Source: Bacteroidaceae bacterium (lineage in GTDB: Bacteria > Bacteroidota > Bacteroidia > Bacteroidales > Bacteroidaceae). Taken from it: a stretch of DNA of 64,000 nt. Location: NCBI GenBank assembly GCA_024401275.1, contig JAKSLJ010000010.1, forward strand, positions 36,808 to 100,807. Reading direction: 5' to 3'. The notes beneath the pieces were generated by a model. That model was given only the letters and a program-made list of their open reading frames with translations, made no database searches and had not been told where the DNA came from. Numbering within the stretch: the first letter of the stretch is position 1; every line of letters starts with the position of its first letter. Shown piece after piece: positions 17,124 to 25,093 of this stretch. The translations under genes and the position numbers were made by a program.

Positions 17124-17276
17124 AAATAGCCCCCCTCTAACTCCCCCCCTTATGGGGGAGGACCTTTAATTAGTTTGTCTAATTGGGGGTTAAAGGTCTA
17201 ATTATAATTTAATGCCCGATTATTATAAGGTAATTTAATACCCCCTCCCACAAGGGGGAGGGCCGGGGTGGGGCTC
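17124..17276. repeat. Two C-rich/G-rich palindromes between rnfC and rnfD
   Basis: Near 17130-17165 runs of C and G enclose CCTTATGGGGGAGG, and near 17239-17276 CCCCCTCCCACAAGGGGGAGG is followed by GGTGGGGCTC. The middle holds TTAATTAGTTTGTCTAATT words. The element family recurs between etfB and etfA. Such hairpins inside an operon could set different transcript levels for rnfC and rnfD; that is inference. Confidence 0.7.
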
Positions 17277-18629
17277 TTATTTTTTCGCAGCTCTAGCGCG
17301 AATGATACCCATCACTGCACCCTTACCCTGAAGGATGTTGTCAAGGAGAGGACGGTGAGAAGGGCAAGTGAACTGGCATGAACCGCATGCGATACAAGAA
17401 ACGATGTCCTCTTCCTCGCACTTGTCATACAACTTCATTGCGCTTGCTGTAGAGAGGAGATAAGGTTCCAGACCCATTGGACAAGCGCCGACGCACTTTG
17501 CACAACGAATACATGGATCAGCTTCCTTACGGACAGCCTCTTCGCCAGAAATTACTGTGATAGAGTTCTGACCCTTACCGACAGCAACTTCAAGTGTAGT
17601 AACAGCCTTACCCATCATAGGACCACCGGCAAGAACCTTGTTGTTTCCATCAGGAAGACCGCCACACTTGTCAATCATCTGCTGGAAAGGAGTACCCATA
17701 CGAACGAGGAAGTTGCCAGGATTTTCCATCTTCTTACCTGTTACGGTAGTGTAACGCTCGAAGAGAGGCTTATTCTTCATGACTGCCTCATAGACAGCAA
17801 ATGCTGTACCGACGTTCTGAACAACAGCGCCCACATTGATAGGAATTGCTGGTGGAGCTGGAACCTGACGACGGATAACAGCGTCGATGAGCTGCTTTTC
17901 ACCACCCTGTGGATATTTCTTTGCAAGAGGAACAACCTCAATATTTGAGATGCTTGCGCACTTCTGAGCGAGAAGCTCAATAGCAGCAGGCTTATTATCC
18001 TCAATACCGATATAGCCCTTGTCAACCTTAACAGCCTTCATAAGAAGTTGAGTACCAACGATAATCTCGTCAGCCTTCTCCATCATGAGGCGATAGTCAG
18101 CAGTGATATAAGGCTCACACTCAACAGCATTGATGATAACGCACTCAGCCTTTGCTCCTGGAGGAGGGCAAAGCTTAACATGTGTAGGGAAGCAAGCACC
18201 ACCCATACCTACAACACCGGCAGCCTTTACGCGGTTTACTATTTCCTCTGGAGTGAGTTCTGGGTGCTGATCGAGAGTTTCGAGTTTGTCAGAACGGTCG
18301 ATCTTCTCGTCCCAATCATCGCCCTCAACATTGATAACAATGGCTGGCTGACGGTAACCACCAATACCAACTACATTGTCAATTTTCAGGACAGTACCAG
18401 AAACACCTGAGTGGATGTTTGCAGAAACGAAGCCACCAGCCTCAGCGATAATCTGACCTACCTTCACTTTGTCGCCCTTTGCAACAACAGCCTTTGCAGG
18501 AGCACCGATGTGCTGTGAGAGAGGATAGATGGCCTGCTTAGGAAGCTCAGCAACAACTGTAGCCACTTCATGGGTGATTTTGTTCTCCTCTGGATGAACA
18601 CCACCAATTCTAAATGTCTGTGATTTCAT
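17277..18629 (-). CDS. rnfC: Rnf complex subunit RnfC (NADH/FMN and 2[4Fe-4S])
   Basis: 450 residues, no membrane helix. The N-terminal barrel-sandwich domain (about 1-110) precedes a Complex I 51-kDa-like FMN/NAD-binding domain (GVVGMGGACFPTHVKL near 137-152, then AVECEPYITADYRLM). An SLBB-like segment follows. Near the C-terminus are two cluster motifs, CIRCAKCVGACPMG and CIACGSCQFTCPSH. RnfC is the cytoplasmic site where NAD+ is reduced. It follows rnfB by 18 bp. Confidence 0.96.
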   Translation of the reverse strand: MKSQTFRIGGVHPEENKITHEVATVVAELPKQAIYPLSQHIGAPAKAVVAKGDKVKVGQIIAEAGGFVSANIHSGVSGTVLKIDNVVGIGGYRQPAIVINVEGDDWDEKIDRSDKLETLDQHPELTPEEIVNRVKAAGVVGMGGACFPTHVKLCPPPGAKAECVIINAVECEPYITADYRLMMEKADEIIVGTQLLMKAVKVDKGYIGIEDNKPAAIELLAQKCASISNIEVVPLAKKYPQGGEKQLIDAVIRRQVPAPPAIPINVGAVVQNVGTAFAVYEAVMKNKPLFERYTTVTGKKMENPGNFLVRMGTPFQQMIDKCGGLPDGNNKVLAGGPMMGKAVTTLEVAVGKGQNSITVISGEEAVRKEADPCIRCAKCVGACPMGLEPYLLSTASAMKLYDKCEEEDIVSCIACGSCQFTCPSHRPLLDNILQGKGAVMGIIRARAAKK

Positions 18630-18647
18630 TGTGTTAAGTCTCCTTTT

Positions 18648-19658
18648 TTATTTCTTATTATACTTGATTACTACGAGTGGACGTGGATTAGCTACCTGCT
18701 TTGCACCCTGTACTGGGTATGAAGGCATGTTAGGGATGTCTGCCTTTGGTGCAGCTGGCTTTGCAGGAGCAGCTGTTGCAGCAGGCTTAACACCGGCAAC
18801 AGAAGCAGCTGGCTTAGCAGCAGCGGCAGCCTTCTGTGGGAAACCAACAGCGTGGATAGCGCCTGTTGGACATTCCATAACGCACTTCTTACAGAGCTTA
18901 CACTTAGTGAAGTCGATGTAAGCAACATTGTTCTCCACAGTGATAGCCTCAAACTTACAGTTCTTTGCACACTTGCCGCAACCGATACAAGCGGCAGCAC
19001 AAGCCTTCTTTGCAACAGCGCCCTTGTCCTTGTTTACACAGCTGACAAATACGCGACGACCCTTAGGTCCCTTGTTGCGGAGTTCAATGATGTGACGTGG
19101 ACAAGCCTTTGCACAAGCGCCACAAGCCACGCACTTCTCCTCGTCAACCTCAGGAAGTCCTGTTTCCTCGTTGATGTGGATAGCATCAAATGTACAAGCT
19201 GTAACACAGTCGCCACAGCCAAGACAGCCGAAACCGCAGGCAGTTTCACCGGCACCGCAAGTGTTCATTGCAGCGCAAGTACGCAAACCGCTGTACTCTA
19301 CGATCTTTGGACGATTAGCACATGTGCCGTTACAACGAACGACAGCAACCTTTGGTTCTCCATTGGCTACAGCCATGCCGAGAAGGTCAGCGACCTTACC
19401 CATACACTCTGCACCACCAACAGGACACATAAGTCCTTCGAGAGAACCGGCATCAGCACCCTTTACCAGCGCATCAGCCATACCCGAACAGCCAGGGAAA
19501 CCGCAACCACCACAGTTGGCACCTGGCAGAAGCTCTGACACCTGAGCAATTCGAGGGTCTTCGTAAACAGCAAACTTCTTAGAGAGGATGAACAGGATGA
19601 CTGCTGCCACCAAGCCAACGCCTCCAAGAACGAGTACTGCTGAGAGAATTGGATCCAT
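18648..19658 (-). CDS. rnfB: Rnf complex subunit RnfB (ferredoxin entry)
   Basis: 336 residues. An N-terminal membrane helix (about 5-25) leads to the CGGCGFPGCSG motif (4Fe-4S domain) and then several ferredoxin-type cluster motifs: CGDCVTACTF, CVACGACAKACP, CIGCGKCAKNC and CKLCKKCVMECP. The last 50 residues are a low-complexity Ala/Pro/Lys tail ending in NPRPLVVIKYNKK. RnfB accepts electrons from reduced ferredoxin. It is longer than the E. coli homologue, as is common in Bacteroidetes and clostridia. A 20-bp-period repeat lies upstream. Confidence 0.96.
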   Translation of the reverse strand: MDPILSAVLVLGGVGLVAAVILFILSKKFAVYEDPRIAQVSELLPGANCGGCGFPGCSGMADALVKGADAGSLEGLMCPVGGAECMGKVADLLGMAVANGEPKVAVVRCNGTCANRPKIVEYSGLRTCAAMNTCGAGETACGFGCLGCGDCVTACTFDAIHINEETGLPEVDEEKCVACGACAKACPRHIIELRNKGPKGRRVFVSCVNKDKGAVAKKACAAACIGCGKCAKNCKFEAITVENNVAYIDFTKCKLCKKCVMECPTGAIHAVGFPQKAAAAAKPAASVAGVKPAATAAPAKPAAPKADIPNMPSYPVQGAKQVANPRPLVVIKYNKK

Positions 19659-19700
19659 AATGTATTGTTTTTATTTAGTTAATTTTATCTTTCAAGATTA

Positions 19701-19780
19701 AAGGATTTTCGTTTTTCCAATAAGGACTTTATCTTTCCGATAAAGACTTTATCTTTTCTGTAAGAACTTTATCTTTTCTG
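19701..19780. repeat. 20-bp-period tandem array upstream of rnfB
   Basis: Three units start at 19721, 19741 and 19761, each built as TAAnGACTTTATCTTTnC or a close variant; a weaker fourth unit starts at 19701. All are exactly 20 bp apart. The array fills most of the rseC-rnfB spacer. Confidence 0.8.
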
Positions 19781-19782
19781 TA

Positions 19783-20193
19783 TTATCGTATCTCAAACTT
19801 CAGTTGCTGCTTCAGTTTGTCCCTGAAGAAATACAGACAAACAAAATATGCTGCCAGTGCTCCCAATCCCAGGAGAACTGCCAGCAATTCGTTTTTAGTA
19901 GTTAGTGCTGTTACGATAGCCGCAGCCATCATCACAATCATTGGCAATACTGCGCCATAGAGCACAGCGATAAAGCCTACTTTTTGGCTACCGATGACCA
20001 TCACATTGTCGCCAACGGAATATGAAGCTGCATTCGCACACTCCACATCAATGATTTTTTCTTTGCTTTCGGCTGCATTGCAATGGCCTTTAGCTTCGCA
20101 ATAGGCACAAGCAGACTGCTGTACAAACTGCACTTGCACAACATTTCCCTTGATGTTTCTTACCACACCTTCATGTCTTATCTTTGCACCCAT
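19783..20193 (-). CDS. rseC: RseC/SoxR-reducing-system family protein
   Basis: 136 residues. The N-terminal part is a beta domain with four cysteines (SACAYCEAKGHCNAAE) and the pattern GVVRNIKGNVVQVQFVQQ. Two adjacent membrane helices lie at about 72-118. The family is linked to Rnf/Rsx complexes and, in gamma-proteobacteria, to SoxR reduction and sigma-E control. Here it is the first gene of the Rnf operon, so a role in assembling or protecting the complex is likely. The operon promoter lies at 20237. Confidence 0.92.
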   Translation of the reverse strand: MGAKIRHEGVVRNIKGNVVQVQFVQQSACAYCEAKGHCNAAESKEKIIDVECANAASYSVGDNVMVIGSQKVGFIAVLYGAVLPMIVMMAAAIVTALTTKNELLAVLLGLGALAAYFVCLYFFRDKLKQQLKFEIR

Positions 20194-20236
20194 AATTGTT
20201 CCTTGTATCTATGATACATACCTTTCAAAAATCGGT

Positions 20237-20245
20237 GCAAAGTTA
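20237..20245 (-). promoter_or_regulatory. Rnf operon promoter, -7 element TAACTTTGC
   Basis: On the minus strand TAnnTTTGC matches exactly, 43 bp before the rseC start. It is the only such motif seen upstream of the rseC-rnfBCDGEA genes. Confidence 0.7.
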
Positions 20246-20356
20246 ACACTTTTTAATTGGAAATGCAAATTAAAGATAGCAAATTAGCACATAATATTGA
20301 AATAAAACTATTATTTGAGAAAAAAGTTGCAAATAATATGAAACAAGACAAAAAAA

Positions 20357-20433
20357 TATCCCACAGATTACACGGACATACACAGAAAAATTTCCTTATT
20401 TTCCATGAAAATCCGAGAAATCTGTGGGAGATA
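20357..20433. repeat. Palindromic element (TCCCACAGATT ... AATCTGTGGGA)
   Basis: A 77-bp imperfect palindrome. The outer arms are TATCCCACAGATT and AATCTGTGGGAGATA; the inner arms are ACACGGACATACACAG and its loose complement. The CACAGATTACACGG wording is one of the element types common in Bacteroidales intergenic DNA. It lies 19 bp after the end of the GH36 gene and could act as its terminator. Confidence 0.75.
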
Positions 20434-20451
20434 CTACTATAATTGCTCAGC

Positions 20452-22623
20452 CTACTGCTTTACAAGTTCAAAGACTCTTGAAGCGAACTGATCGTAATCG
20501 TCAAAGTTCATTTCAATGCCGGTATTCATAAGCACACGACCAGAGACAACTTTGCCGTCGAGTGGAGAGCGATGCTTCTCTTCTGCAACATTTATTTCGC
20601 GAATCTTGTACATCGCATTTGCGTCAAGACCTGCCATGCGAACAAGAGGGAAACGCTGTATCTTGAAGCTGCGGAGCTTATAGGCAAAGAACACCGCTTT
20701 TTCCTTATTTTCAGCAACATACATCAAAGAAGCAAGATCAGGATTGTCGTATGGAGAGACAAGACGATACTGGTCGCCAAACTGAACAAGCTCGCGAATT
20801 CCCTTATATTCCTCAATAGCCTTCTTGGCAAAGGCAAACTCTTCCTTGCTCATCTCCTTCGGCTGCATTTCCATTCCGAGACGACCGCTTGAAGCGACGT
20901 CAAAGCGGAACTTGATTGGAATGACGCGTCCCGTATTGTGGTTTGGCGATGTGCTGACATGCTGTCCCATGGAAATTGCCGGGTAGAAATAGCTTGTACC
21001 CCACTGGATATAAATGCGTTGAAGAGCATCAGTATTGTCAGAAACCCAGAACTCATCGAAGTAAGGCATTGCGCCGTAGTTTGTGCGACCACCACCGGAA
21101 CCGCAAGCCTGAATGACCTTGTCCGGATACTTTGCACGAACACGCTTGAACACCTTCTCAAGACCAAGAACATAGTCAACATAGAGGTTGCTCTGCTTGT
21201 CCTTTGGAAGATAAGGCGAGCCATAGTTCTCCATCGGAGTATTTGCGTCCCACTTTATATAATAAAGGTCTGGGAAATTACCAAAGAGATCATCAACAAC
21301 CTTGAATGCAAAGTCCTGAACTTTAGGATTTGTCATGTCAAGAAGCACCTGTGTGCCGCCACGACCATACTGAAGAGGACGAGCGCCAGCTGTAAGAACC
21401 CAGTCTGGATGTTTCTCGAAGAGTTCTGACTTGGTGTTTGTGAACTCTGGCTCAATCCATATACCGAACTTCACACCAGCTTTCTTTGACTGCTCAAGAA
21501 GTCCTTCGATGCCATGAGGAAGCTTCTTCTTGTCAACAACCCAGTCGCCGAGAGTTGTACAGTCGTCATTGCGCTGATACTTGTCGCCGAACCATCCGTC
21601 GTCCATCACGAAGAGCTCGCCGCCGAGCGAAGCAATGTCGTTCATCATGCCAGCCATACCTTCCTCGTTGATATTGAAATAAACGCCTTCCCAAGAGTTC
21701 AGAAGGATGTCGCGCTTTCTGTCGCCATGGGCAATCATGCCACCACGAGCCCACTTGTGAATATTACGGGAAACGCCGCCAAGTCCCTTGTCTGAGTAAG
21801 TCAGCGCAAGCTTCGGAGTGGTGAATGTCTTGCCCTTGTCCAAGTGATACTGCGAAGCAAAGTCGTCAATGCCAGCGAAGAACAGGTGATAGTCCTGATC
21901 TGTTGTCTCCATACGGAGCTTGTAGTTACCGTTCCAGCAAAGCACGGCACCGATGCAACGTCCGCTGTTCTCCTGCGGCTTACCATCAAGCGAGATCATA
22001 AGCTCAGGATGAGTAGTATGAGCATTGCGCGAACCATCAGTATTTGCGATATACATTCCGCCCATCTCGACCTTCTCGGTAGTTACGCGAGTCTCGTCAG
22101 CCCATGTGCCATGGAGATGAGAAGTCCAGACATCACCGCGACGGATAGGAAGGAAGCCTGAGTCGTAGTGATTCAAAATGATTTCCTTCTTTTCATTATT
22201 TGTAATCTCCGTCCATGTCTCTATGATGTCAGTAGCGTTATGCGTCTGATAGAACACAGTTACATTCAGCGGATAAATCTTGTCTTGCATCTCAATGCGA
22301 TAGATAGTACCGTCGGCAGTAGTTTCCTCTGTCATGTTCTTGTATTCAAGAGCAAGCGTCTGGTTGCCGTCAGCATGCTGCAATTGAAGACATGAAGGAT
22401 AATTGTACGAAGTACCGAACACAGGATAGGCATCCATCCAAGCCTTTGGTGTACCGTCAAAGTCCTGCATAGTAATCTTGTCGCCATAGTAGCGCACTTT
22501 CAATGCGTCACCTTCCTGAGCGGTGAGCATCAACGATGAGTTGTTCGTTGAGATAATGAAGTCCTTTGCTTGTGCCGTCATTGCAGCCACGAAAGAAAGG
22601 AGAAGTAAGGTTAGTTTTTTCAT
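20452..22623 (-). CDS. GH36 alpha-galactosidase, secreted
   Basis: The start at 22623 gives the signal peptide MKKLTLLLLSFVAAMTAQA; an earlier in-frame Met at 22647 would spoil it. 723 residues. The N-terminal beta-sandwich precedes a TIM barrel with ELFVMDDGWFGDKYQ, KFGIWIEPEF, YYIKWDAN (nucleophile Asp459) and the acid/base WVSDNTDA (Asp529), plus CGSGGGRTNYG. These are hallmark residues of clan GH-D family 36, which removes terminal alpha-galactose from raffinose-type sugars and galactomannan. The export signal places it in the periplasm or at the surface. Confidence 0.93.
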   Translation of the reverse strand: MKKLTLLLLSFVAAMTAQAKDFIISTNNSSLMLTAQEGDALKVRYYGDKITMQDFDGTPKAWMDAYPVFGTSYNYPSCLQLQHADGNQTLALEYKNMTEETTADGTIYRIEMQDKIYPLNVTVFYQTHNATDIIETWTEITNNEKKEIILNHYDSGFLPIRRGDVWTSHLHGTWADETRVTTEKVEMGGMYIANTDGSRNAHTTHPELMISLDGKPQENSGRCIGAVLCWNGNYKLRMETTDQDYHLFFAGIDDFASQYHLDKGKTFTTPKLALTYSDKGLGGVSRNIHKWARGGMIAHGDRKRDILLNSWEGVYFNINEEGMAGMMNDIASLGGELFVMDDGWFGDKYQRNDDCTTLGDWVVDKKKLPHGIEGLLEQSKKAGVKFGIWIEPEFTNTKSELFEKHPDWVLTAGARPLQYGRGGTQVLLDMTNPKVQDFAFKVVDDLFGNFPDLYYIKWDANTPMENYGSPYLPKDKQSNLYVDYVLGLEKVFKRVRAKYPDKVIQACGSGGGRTNYGAMPYFDEFWVSDNTDALQRIYIQWGTSYFYPAISMGQHVSTSPNHNTGRVIPIKFRFDVASSGRLGMEMQPKEMSKEEFAFAKKAIEEYKGIRELVQFGDQYRLVSPYDNPDLASLMYVAENKEKAVFFAYKLRSFKIQRFPLVRMAGLDANAMYKIREINVAEEKHRSPLDGKVVSGRVLMNTGIEMNFDDYDQFASRVFELVKQ

Positions 22624-22645
22624 AATATGGTTTGTGTTGTATATC

Positions 22646-22684
22646 AAAATAGGAAGAAAGCACTTAAGCTTCCTTCCTATTTTC
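22646..22684 (-). terminator. Hairpin between the ferredoxin and GH36 genes
   Basis: AAAATAGGAAG and CTTCCTATTTT form the stem, with AAGC/GCTT continuing inside. It lies 28 bp downstream of the ferredoxin stop codon on the minus strand and just before the GH36 start. Confidence 0.7.
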
Positions 22685-22711
22685 TTGATTATCTACTAAT
22701 CGCCTCCAAGA

Positions 22712-22879
22712 TTATGGAAGGCTGATAGCCTCTGATGGGCAAGCGTCAGCACATGTGCCACACTCTGTACACTCATCAGCGTTGATAGAATACTTGTCGC
22801 CTTCAGAGATAGCTCCTACTGGGCATTCATCGATACAAGTACCGCAAGCGATACAATCGTCAGAAATTACGTAAGCCAT
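22712..22879 (-). CDS. 2[4Fe-4S] ferredoxin
   Basis: 55 residues starting MAYVISDDCIACGTCIDECP; the preceding in-frame Met at 22927 lies over the promoter and is not used. Two clostridial-type motifs, CIACGTCIDECPVGAI and CTECGTCADACPSEAI, bind two [4Fe-4S] clusters. This kind of ferredoxin passes electrons from pyruvate oxidoreductase to hydrogenases or to the Rnf complex. It is encoded alone, with its own promoter at 22924 and a terminator at 22646. Confidence 0.95.
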   Translation of the reverse strand: MAYVISDDCIACGTCIDECPVGAISEGDKYSINADECTECGTCADACPSEAISLP

Positions 22880-22923
22880 TGTTTTATAGTTTTTAGAGTT
22901 AATATTTCTAATTGTTTCCGCTT

Positions 22924-22932
22924 GCAAAGGTA
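22924..22932 (-). promoter_or_regulatory. Ferredoxin promoter, -7 element TACCTTTGC
   Basis: Exact TAnnTTTGC match on the minus strand, 44 bp upstream of the ferredoxin start. Confidence 0.7.
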
Positions 22933-23070
22933 CAACTATTTTTGAAAATACCTAATAATAGGTATGTTTTTTTTCAAAAAAAAGCAAAAAACTTGAAATT
23001 TAACACCACGAATTGCAAATATAACAGCAACAAAACCCAAAAGAGAAGAAGAAAAATATACTAAACGCAC

Positions 23071-23079
23071 TAGTTTTGC
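23071..23079 (+). promoter_or_regulatory. porT promoter, -7 element TAGTTTTGC
   Basis: Exact TAnnTTTGC match, 17 bp before the ATG at 23097. The leader is very short. Confidence 0.6.
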
Positions 23080-23096
23080 GTTTTTTAGAAGGAATT

Positions 23097-23837
23097 ATGA
23101 AGAAACTTACACTCACATTTATATATATTATAATGTGTACCGCCATCTTCGCACAGAAGAAGGAGGTGCAAAACCGCCCATATACAGACCTTCGCCCACT
23201 GCATCTTGGCGTTCTCGTTGGTGCGCATACACAAGATGTGGAACTGAACAATGTAGGCAAGCAGATGATTCAGATCGATGGCGTTGATAAGGAGCAACTA
23301 ATTTCCGTTGATCAGGACTCTTATGACATGGGATTCCAGGTAGGCGTGCTGGCTGAAGCCCGTATAAACAATCATCTTGCCTTCCGTTTGGCGCCTTCAC
23401 TCTATTTCGGAAACCGCCGCATCCGCTTCATAAACTATTCGGAGAAGACGGAGGACGGAGCTTACTTCAAGGAGTTGCAGGATATGAAGTCTGTATATGT
23501 TGCTTTGCCGGCGGAACTTATCGTAGGTACGCAGCGACTGAACAACACCCGCCCTTACATCATGGCAGGTCTCAATCCAATGCTAAATCTTACGTCAAAA
23601 GAGACTAACATTCTGAAGTTCAAACCTTACGACTGCTATGCTGAAGTCGGATTAGGTTGCGACTTCTATCTACCGTTCTTCAAGCTTCGTCCGGAACTGA
23701 AATTCATGTTCTCGCTTATAGACGCTCTTGACAAGAAGCACGCAGAGAAGCTGAAGGACGCAAACATGCGCAAATATAGCACCGCCGTTTCCGGTGCTCA
23801 AACAAAGATGATTGCCCTCACTTTCTACTTTGAGTGA
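23097..23837 (+). CDS. porT: PorT-like outer-membrane beta-barrel protein (type IX secretion)
   Basis: 246 residues from MKKLTLTFIYIIMCTAIFA (signal peptide). An in-frame Met 21 bp earlier lies within the promoter. The mature protein has alternating strands typical of a small barrel: PLHLGVLVGAHTQDVELNNV, LAFRLAPSLYFGNRRIRF, NNTRPYIMAGLNPMLNLTS and CDFYLPFFKLRPELKF, ending in an aromatic (YFE). The order and wording match the PorT/SprT family required for type IX secretion and gliding. It converges with the T9SS plug gene. Confidence 0.8.
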   Translation: MKKLTLTFIYIIMCTAIFAQKKEVQNRPYTDLRPLHLGVLVGAHTQDVELNNVGKQMIQIDGVDKEQLISVDQDSYDMGFQVGVLAEARINNHLAFRLAPSLYFGNRRIRFINYSEKTEDGAYFKELQDMKSVYVALPAELIVGTQRLNNTRPYIMAGLNPMLNLTSKETNILKFKPYDCYAEVGLGCDFYLPFFKLRPELKFMFSLIDALDKKHAEKLKDANMRKYSTAVSGAQTKMIALTFYFE

Positions 23838-23840
23838 TTT

Positions 23841-25091
23841 TTACTTCCCTCCTATCTGGCAGAAACCCACTAGTCGGTCGGCACGATCCGTCTGACTTTT
23901 ATAGTAAACAAGTGCCTGATAGGAGTTTTTCGTTTCATAGAAGTTTCCGTTCTGTGGCAAGTGGCGGATTGTTCCATCAGGCAGTTGCTGCATGAAAGTG
24001 TAGTTGTAGTATCCTTGCTTCTGCAACATAACAGCCTCGTAGCACTTTGTCACCTCGTTATACTGCATCATGTTGTAGTCTGAAGAATACTGTCCATTGG
24101 TAAAGCGGCCATCTATGTACACATCACCTTCCAGGCTCTCGCCTGAGGCAAAGGAATAGTGCACATAGACATACTCCGTAGAGAAATCGTTTTCGTAATT
24201 TTCCGAATTGCGGATATAGAATGCGCCGTCAGCATCTTCATTATAAACATATGAATATGAAGGCGCTACTGCCCAAGGATAGACATGGTAGTTATCACCA
24301 TCCCAGAAGATGCGGTCAATACCCATCGTGGTATGATCGACAGAAAGAATTTCGTATTTGCAGTACTCATTTCCGGCATCAAAGATAAGGTTCTTGCAGT
24401 GGCTCCATTCCAAGCCCTGCGTAGTAGAATACTGCCACGGAGCATCTTTCTTTGCCGTTGCCCACTGCTGGTTCTGCAAAACAACAGTGTGTATCTGCTC
24501 TGGCAGTCGTGTTGGCGAAATGCCGCTATAGCGTAGAGTCATTCCCACCTGCTGATGGCTTTTGCGATTGTCTATGTCAGTGTTTGGAGTAACCGACATT
24601 GTCAGCTGTACTTTTTCCTCCACCACCATGAAGCAGACCTTTAGCACCGGCTCGTCCTCATTGTCGTCATAGACGGTCAGGACATAGTTGCCCGACATCT
24701 TCAGGCGGCAGTTCTCGTTGGGAAAGCGGAACTTGTAGTGCGTATAAAGCATCTGAGTATTGACGCTCTCCTGTAGGTCGTCAATGGTCAGTCCGTCGTA
24801 GAAACCCTCCATATAGTCGCTCTCGAAAAGTGCTTCAGACGGTGTCCAGTCGGCTTCGCAGTGCTGTACTTTATATGAATAGCGATGATATTCATGCGTC
24901 ATATCGTCGAACGATATATTCAGCACATCGTCAGAGCGGTTTCCACCCAACCTTATCACTGGCATATCGGTCCATCTGTCACCAGCAACCACCTGCAGAG
25001 TTTGGATATTAGGAGACAATATCTGATGGTTCTGCGCCAAGACATTCACGCAGAACAGCAGGGAAAGTATGGATAGAAAGAGAGATTTCAT
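23841..25091 (-). CDS. DUF5103 protein, type IX secretion plug-like
   Basis: 416 residues with a signal peptide (MKSLFLSILSLLFCVNVLA). It begins with a beta domain (NIQTLQVVAGDRWTDMPVIR, YSYKVQHCEADWTPSE) and ends in a series of long strands (EYVYVHYSFASGESLEGDVY). These features fit DUF5103, now described as the plug protein of the T9SS SprA translocon. The start lies 2 bp after the end of the apgM-like gene. It is probably co-transcribed with it. Confidence 0.8.
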   Translation of the reverse strand: MKSLFLSILSLLFCVNVLAQNHQILSPNIQTLQVVAGDRWTDMPVIRLGGNRSDDVLNISFDDMTHEYHRYSYKVQHCEADWTPSEALFESDYMEGFYDGLTIDDLQESVNTQMLYTHYKFRFPNENCRLKMSGNYVLTVYDDNEDEPVLKVCFMVVEEKVQLTMSVTPNTDIDNRKSHQQVGMTLRYSGISPTRLPEQIHTVVLQNQQWATAKKDAPWQYSTTQGLEWSHCKNLIFDAGNEYCKYEILSVDHTTMGIDRIFWDGDNYHVYPWAVAPSYSYVYNEDADGAFYIRNSENYENDFSTEYVYVHYSFASGESLEGDVYIDGRFTNGQYSSDYNMMQYNEVTKCYEAVMLQKQGYYNYTFMQQLPDGTIRHLPQNGNFYETKNSYQALVYYKSQTDRADRLVGFCQIGGK

Positions 25092-25093
25092 AA

